DNA of 64,000 bases, from assembly GCF_001949145.1 (NCBI RefSeq), contig NW_019091379.1, positions 756,532 to 820,531 on the forward strand. Reading direction: 5' to 3'. The position numbers were made by a program, and so were the translations under genes. Origin of the DNA: Acanthaster planci (Eukaryota > Echinodermata > Asteroidea > Valvatida > Acanthasteridae). Below the pieces are notes generated by a model. That model was given only the letters and a program-made list of their open reading frames with translations. It had not been told where the DNA came from and ran no database searches. Shown piece by piece: positions 58,501-64,000 of this stretch. Each line of letters starts with the position of its first letter. Within the stretch, counting starts at the first letter, position 1.

Positions 58501-61500
58501 CCCCTGCAGGTCCTATTACAGAACACAATGGGGCGGGGCTTGATGGATCGGTCCATTAATGACTTATGCCTGATGATCTCACAACTGGCCCCACTTTGAC
58601 TACTCAGCATGATGAATGAAGTCGTTCGAAATCTCCTGTGTTAGATGTCAATTGGTGTGTGGAGGAATGATTGGTGACGTTAATGGTCCGATTCGCCCAC
58701 AGAATGTACAAGTTCAATGATACAGCGTACAGATTAACAGTACTTGTGCACACCCGACGGCTTCGTTAAATAAACAAAACAATCAGGTCATAGAAAATCA
58801 CACCTGCATGACCACACAGGTGTTTAATTTTGCAAATAATCCGATAATTACGCGAGCGCCGATTTTATGCCAACCCGATAAGTCGTTGTTGGCCGGTGTC
58901 GGAACATGTGAAGTCCTGACGGAGCTTTGTTGCAAACGACAGTTACTGGAACGTGTTTGTGTTGCTAACGGATAGTGCCTTGGCGAGACACCCACAAACA
59001 CAATAGACCGGCAGGTTGCTGGTTTAACTGTTAACTGCTACGAAAATAGCGGGATCCTTTAAACGTAAGCCGAAGTCAGACCAGGTCGAGGCCCTGAATG
59101 TAGGAAGGACTTCACATTGAGTGTAGACCCACAATAAAGGAGGGTGAACTTTGAAAACGTTTTCTTGGGATTTACTGGCTCATACAATTTCGATTAATCA
59201 TTCATATATTCACATGAATTGCCATAACCAACGGTGCACACGGAGACAAATGTTGACAGCGTTCATACCATGCACGCCCATAATGCATATTCAACGAACG
59301 TTCTAAACACTAAAAAGCTGAAATAATGTGAATATTATTGCATAACTTTGGACGATGTGTCCCGTCCAGGTTAGATAGGAATACGCTGGGGAATTGGAAT
59401 GTTGGAATGCATTAATCTATAGGACGAAACTCTCGCACCAACCAAAGAGTAATTGTCACCCCTTTTCAGTGAGCAGTCCCCAATTATATCATTTTCTTGG
59501 AGATAGCGTGTCAACAACTATTGTGATCCGCAAGAGCCATCTCTTGGTCCACTATTCAAACCAAGCCCAATTACCTGCCTATAATGGGTCCTTGGTAGAA
59601 AAACGGGGCCATTGTGTCCAGCGCCTCCGCAGGTTACCTTTAGCAGGAGCGGATTACCATAAGAAAAGACACTAATCCTAGAGTTATACGACGGGTCACT
59701 CTGTCGACGGACCAGACAGTCAGCCCTAATCAGTGATTGAGGCTCTGAAGTTATATTGGAAAATAAACTTCTCAACTCTTGTTCATTTTCCCATGCCCTT
59801 TGCCCTAGTTGCATTTTTGCTGCCCCAAAATTAACTTGAATGCTGTCGAAGGGTAAAGACTTAATGTTTAATTGTCACTAGTGATGAGGCATTGCCGTGC
59901 ATTGTTCAACGTGGCGCTTAATCTTCCTTAACCCGAGAATGCATCATTTGATTGTCAGTTTGGTCAAACTGCAAATCTTAAAAAAAAAAGCCAGAGAAAC
60001 CTCTTCCACTTTGCAAGATATATAGAAAATTCGAGGTTTGCTGGATAAGTAAACGCCATTTCATGAAGCCACATCTTCAAAGCAGCGTCAGTTAGGCAGG
60101 GATTTTTTTTTCAATTGTATAGAAATTGAAGATTTCCAATATTTTGTCTTTTCTGTTTCTGCAGCCATTGCGGTTCGATTTCTTTGCGGCAGATATCTTC
60201 ACGAGTACGACCCCACACTTGGTAAGTTTTACGTGGATGTCAGTGTTGAATTCAAGCAATGTTTGACGATGCAAATTAAATTGTCATGGCACCGAAAAGA
60301 TCGGAAATATATTACCATCATGTGATTTGTTTGCCGATTTGGATTAAATTAGTTGAAGTGCGATGATTTCATTATAATAGTGAAATTAAGATCAGTGAAG
60401 TTATTTAGCCAGTAGGGAAATAGCCATTTAGACATTTTACTTGACTGTTGTCGTGTATGAAGAAAACAAAAGGTGAATAACATTTTCATTTTAATGCGGA
60501 ATTTTTACCCCTTTGTGCTCGATGACGGGACGGCTTCCAAGTTCACTCTAGCCAAATGTCACGTCGTGTTCCTATACTATAGTGGTGTATGAACCACTTA
60601 TTGTAATCCTTCGAGTGTATTTACCCTGACTATCAGAGTGACTAACCACAATATCCATAAAACAAACACCTCCAAATCTTACGGATGGGACCAGGTGGCG
60701 ATGTCCACCAGCAAACCTACATTCATTATTAGCGCCATAAATCAGTTTCTTTGATATATTCGGTGTCTTGGACATTTTGTAATCAGAGAGTGAATAATTG
60801 ACGATACAAGGTTTAGAACGAGAAGCTGATCTCATGCAGGGCTCATGATTTCCAGTCCTGTTCATTAATGGCAATAAGTAAATGACCAATGGATCACTCG
60901 TTTCACTCGAATCCAAGTTAACTCCTTCGTCTTGACGCGTCACACTCTCTTGCATCCCTCGGCAAGGGATGAAAACACACACAGCTTCTCCAGTCGCATA
61001 TTTTTCGCTTCCCTGTCTTTGACCATCTCAATTCTCCCTGCCCACACATTTCAGTCACGTACCCACCACTTGGTTTTGCGAATACGGGGTACATTTACGG
61101 GAATCGTACACTGATGGGAGAGTGCTGTTGTGCTAAGTCGTTGAGTCGGTCAGAGGACCCCAAGTGTCCATAAATGAAAAGTTCAAGCGTTACAGTCTGG
61201 GCCGAAGATCTGTTTGCCTGACCCCCCGCGACCTCTCAATAAGTGATCTGTGTGGATTCGTTCCCGATACTCTTTGAGCCAACTACCTCTCAGCCCTTCC
61301 GAGTGGAAAAATCACCGTCTACTTTTCGCCCTTTAGCGTAATTGGTCTACTGCAGTTGACGTCAAGCAAGACACAGCTGCGGGAAATTCATTCAAATTGC
61401 ACGCTCACAAATCCCAGTGTTACCGCTGACTCGCTCCGTCTGGACTGTTTTGCCCTCGTCTTAACTCTTACATCTATACCATCTGACTTCCCCTAATTTT

Positions 61501-62386
61501 GACGTAAATGCAAATTAAGATTTCTAAATTACAAGATTAAATTCCAGGTGCTTCTGCGATTATCATTAAACATTCATGTTTCGTGTCTTCGGGTCACTTT
61601 GCGATTCAGATTTTTTTCCCTCTGAAAGTTCTACTTCATCGCGTGACTCAGAGAGTTTGTTTTTGTTGAACTTTACAGAGAGCCGATACGAAAAAATGGA
61701 GACAGTAGACGGGAAAACAGTGAAAATAGAAGTATTCGACACAGCGGGACAGGTAAGAGATTCTGAGAGTCCATACGATACCCATTTTGTAGGCTGCCAC
61801 ACTGGTCAACACCGCCCTCTTGATGTACCTAAAAGATATCTTCGAACTGAATTATTAGTTTCGCCAGTTTGTGTGTTGACATTCGTCGATAATTTTTTTT
61901 CAGACAAATCTGGAGGACTATCTTCAAGCTGCAGATGCTATCATGTTCGTGTACTCCATCACAGACAGGGACAGCTTCGACGCCGCCAAGCTCTTCCAAG
62001 AGAGATTACAGTCCTCTCTCAAATCTCACCTCCCTATCCTCCTGGTCGGCAACAAACGCGAGTTGGAGCAAGGCAGGCGAGTGTCCACCAAGGAGGGCTT
62101 CTCCTTGGCCCGGGAAGCCGGCTGGCGCTTTCACGAACTCTCGGCGGCCACGGACAGCGTAGGCCTCAAGACGACCATCCTGGACTTTGTGCGGGAGGCG
62201 CAGGGGGAGCTGAGGAGGTTGAAGGTCAAGAAGGGGTGGAACATCCGGAGAGCCGTCAGCGTCCTGTACGGACACTCAAAGACAAGCATCAAAGAGGAGG
62301 GGACGGTTATCGACGAGGAGCCCGTGTTCACGACGCAGCACAGAACCAAGGTTTTCCAGAGGAGACAAACCTGCCCCAGTTTATGA
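55476..62386 (+). CDS. Ras-like small GTPase, RERG/RasL type, 5 exons
   Basis: Joined exons 55476-55594, 57263-57399, 60165-60221, 61679-61752, 61904-62386 total 870 nt, coding 289 residues; phases agree at every junction. The GTPase fold starts near residue 71. The P-loop is GNDGVGKS (78-85). The effector loop is EYDPTLE with T103. Switch II is DTAGQ (125-129), the guanine-binding motif is NKRE (179-182) in place of NKxD, and SAA (209-211) is in place of SAK. Similarity is closest to RERG/RasL-type Ras proteins. The residue at the Ras codon-12 position is D80. A 62-residue N-terminal extension precedes a Met (M63) that could serve as an internal start, and the C-terminus is CPSL, a possible prenylation box. 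These proteins are membrane- or cytoplasm-associated signalling switches; the exact family is unresolved. Exon 1 rests on phase, donor and open frame, not on homology. Confidence 0.85.
57263..57399 (+). CDS. Ras-like gene, P-loop exon
   Basis: Residues 40-85 plus one base. Acceptor CCTCGATTTCAG, donor TCGG|GTAAGA. Ends in the P-loop GNDGVGKS. Frame is open back to the splice site; the first internal ATG is 57330. Confidence 0.92.
57400..60164 (+). other. Ras-like gene intron 2
   Basis: A 2765-bp intron. Contains a G run (about 58457-58466) followed by a small C/G-rich hairpin (58468-58494). No exon recognised. Confidence 0.7.
60165..60221 (+). CDS. Ras-like gene, effector-loop exon
   Basis: Residues 86-104 (AIAVRFLCGRYLHEYDPTL), a 57-nt exon between TTTCTGCAG and CTTG|GTAAGT. 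Confidence 0.94.
61357..61364 (+). promoter_or_regulatory. Perfect CRE in Ras-like gene intron
   Basis: TGACGTCA inside intron 3, 315 bp before the switch II exon. Motif only. Confidence 0.25.
61679..61752 (+). CDS. Ras-like gene, switch II exon
   Basis: Residues 105-129 (ESRYEKMETVDGKTV...DTAGQ). Acceptor CTTTACAG, donor CAG|GTAAGA. Confidence 0.94.
61904..62386 (+). CDS. Ras-like gene, terminal exon
   Basis: Residues 130-289 (TNLEDYLQAADAIMFVYS to CPSL) and TGA. Carries NKRE and SAA motifs and a basic tail. Acceptor TTTTTTTTCAG. Confidence 0.94.
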   Translation, partial: TNLEDYLQAADAIMFVYSITDRDSFDAAKLFQERLQSSLKSHLPILLVGNKRELEQGRRVSTKEGFSLAREAGWRFHELSAATDSVGLKTTILDFVREAQGELRRLKVKKGWNIRRAVSVLYGHSKTSIKEEGTVIDEEPVFTTQHRTKVFQRRQTCPSL

Positions 62387-64000
62387 ACAGACTCGCCGAC
62401 AACCTGGTACTGTTTCAGAGCCTGCGCACAGACTGCATGGGTCATGCCACTCAACCCGACCCTCCCCATACGTCGGTCTCCATTGCTCCAAGGTACCACT
62501 GTTGCGCTTGATCGGTTCTTAAGGGATGACGTCATCAGCTGTCGCTCTGAAAACAATATTGGTGCTATAAACTATTTGTAAATATTTTAAGTGACCGGTC
62601 TCATTTGGTGACTGTATTTGTTGTTCTTTTTTTTTTTTGGCAATACATGTAGTGATTTCTGACTCATGTGGTCTATAAAAAGAGCGCAATTTTAATTTGT
62701 TTTTAATTTTGGTATGTAAATATTCAATCAGTTATATTTGACAAATTTGCTATTAAAAGGCACGAATATATTTCATTCTGGCTCAAGAAGACGTGAATCT
62801 ATCAAAGGTATAGATTCTTGAAAAATTGACTTGCAAATGGTAAAATTGACGAGGTCTGTACTTGACCTTAGTGAGCAGTTTTCTGTAAATACAAAATATA
62901 TTTGAAATGGTCCTTTGAAAACGTAAACTTGACCCCGGAGAAAGAGATCTTGAGGGCGCGATATGCGTGTTGGGGTCGAATCTTGTGGAGTGGTATCGTA
63001 TGAGAAGCTAAGAATGGTATATTCGGAATTATCGTCACTGTGGTTTGAGTCGACTCTGAATATCGATATTGTTTGTGCCGTGTGTTTCTTGTGTCTCATG
63101 TTACTCGATAAATTCTTATCTCGTTTCAAAGTGTAGCAAATAATGATGCGGACCCCGTTTTGTTGATTCATTGTTCGTCTGTTTTTCACATCGTTATGCC
63201 CCAATTTTTAGCGTATTCAAACAGTGGAATTCGAAAGTGTGTTTTGTGTGTCAGTGCGTATGTTTTTTTTAATTATTATTCTGTACTGCTTTAAGTCGTT
63301 AATGGAAGCTTTTGTTTTGTCGTATATTTATTCATGAGTGATTTACCATTTCAAATGGCTGTTATGTTACAAATGAATGTTACAATCACTGTAAACTCGT
63401 GAAATGCTCTGTGGGTGCTGGTGTTCATCAACGGGACTCCTGTCCACTGGATATCAGCAAAAGTGTATATATGTATGCGGAACTGATAATCAGCTCTGAC
63501 TTTTAAATCAAACTAAACTGTGTTTAATTTGCTGTTCTTTTATTTCATTTTTGTGATTGTTGTTTAATGTTGGCTAAGAAGTGCCCCCGTCCATAAGGAA
63601 CAGAGCACTGGTTATTTTCAGTGATTTCATCGACCAATTACAACTTTAAAGACGTACATTTAAAGTCTAGTTTCCGTGCAAGGGGACCTTCACGATTTCT
63701 AAACAACCACGCCGTCAAAAACCAGAATACCTGTTAGAGGTTGTCCCCTTGAGCCGACAAAGCCTCCGTAGGTCATGGAAATAATGGGACATCATTGACT
63801 CATGTGCTCACGGTGGGAAAAGGAATTCCTACAGAAACTGTCGAAAGAACATACAACAGAGATATAGAATGGGCAATAGAGATATTTCACGAACCCATAT
63901 CGTAGACCTTGAGGTGATAAAAGCCTGTTTAAAAGGAAATTCGAAACATTTGATTCGTCGTTATATTGTGTAGCGAGATGTTGAGCATTTTTGTTTACAT
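62387..64000. other. 3' region of Ras-like gene and intergenic DNA
   Basis: AT-rich. ATTAAA at 62752-62757 is a possible poly(A) signal. No other gene recognised. Confidence 0.5.

Noticed and set aside
60572-60982. 136-codon open frame on the minus strand inside an intron of the Ras-like gene
   Set aside because: No recognisable domain, composition not obviously coding, and no splice partners; probably chance.
61576-62511. Long 311-codon open frame across the last Ras-like exons
   Set aside because: A different frame from the true GTPase; it shadows spliced exons and runs through an intron.
62773-63204. 143-codon open frame on the minus strand downstream of the Ras-like gene
   Set aside because: Low-complexity AT-rich translation without known motifs; likely 3' UTR or intergenic.

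Overview
The window is metazoan nuclear DNA with spliced genes (GT-AG introns), poly(A)-type signals, intact and degenerate tRNA genes and many short fragments of mobile elements. Gene content, frequent TACATGTA-type palindromes and fragments of invertebrate non-LTR retrotransposons suggest an invertebrate deuterostome, most likely an echinoderm such as a sea star. The species is inferred, not shown.

Layout, left to right. Bases 1-3576 are AT-rich non-coding DNA with small dispersed repeats. A single-exon divergent forkhead transcription factor (402 aa) lies at 3577-4785 (+). Bases 4786-13626 carry no protein gene I can support. They hold G-rich dispersed repeats, the tail of a non-LTR retrotransposon, an intact tRNA-Gln(UUG) on the minus strand, a zinc-finger transposase-like fragment, and a 464-bp fold-back element enclosing a degenerate tRNA-like sequence.

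The centre is a complete CUL1 gene (13662-35427, +; 19 coding exons, 770 aa), the scaffold of SCF ubiquitin ligases. All exon junctions could be placed with consistent phases. Its longest intron (intron 3) contains a whole separate gene on the opposite strand: a 4-exon secreted protein of 497 aa with a signal peptide, a C-type-lectin-like segment, a LamG-like domain and an Ig-like domain (20058-17735, -). Other CUL1 introns carry a MITE, a retrotransposon tail, palindromes and a possible microexon.

Downstream lies a compact single-exon CREBZF (Zhangfei-type bZIP) gene at 41492-42478 (+). It has a recognisable TATA/initiator promoter, an upstream CRE and a small upstream ORF, and a miRNA-like hairpin lies about 0.5 kb upstream of its predicted start site. 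After about 13 kb without a recognisable gene comes a 5-exon Ras-like GTPase of the RERG/RasL type (55476-62386, +; 289 aa). I assembled it from phase-compatible exons. It shows unusual residues at two nucleotide-binding positions. The window ends in its 3' region and intergenic DNA.

The genes show no obvious common pathway; they are ordinary neighbours in a metazoan genome. The most unusual items are the nested antisense lectin/LamG/Ig gene, the atypical GTPase and the structured non-coding elements.
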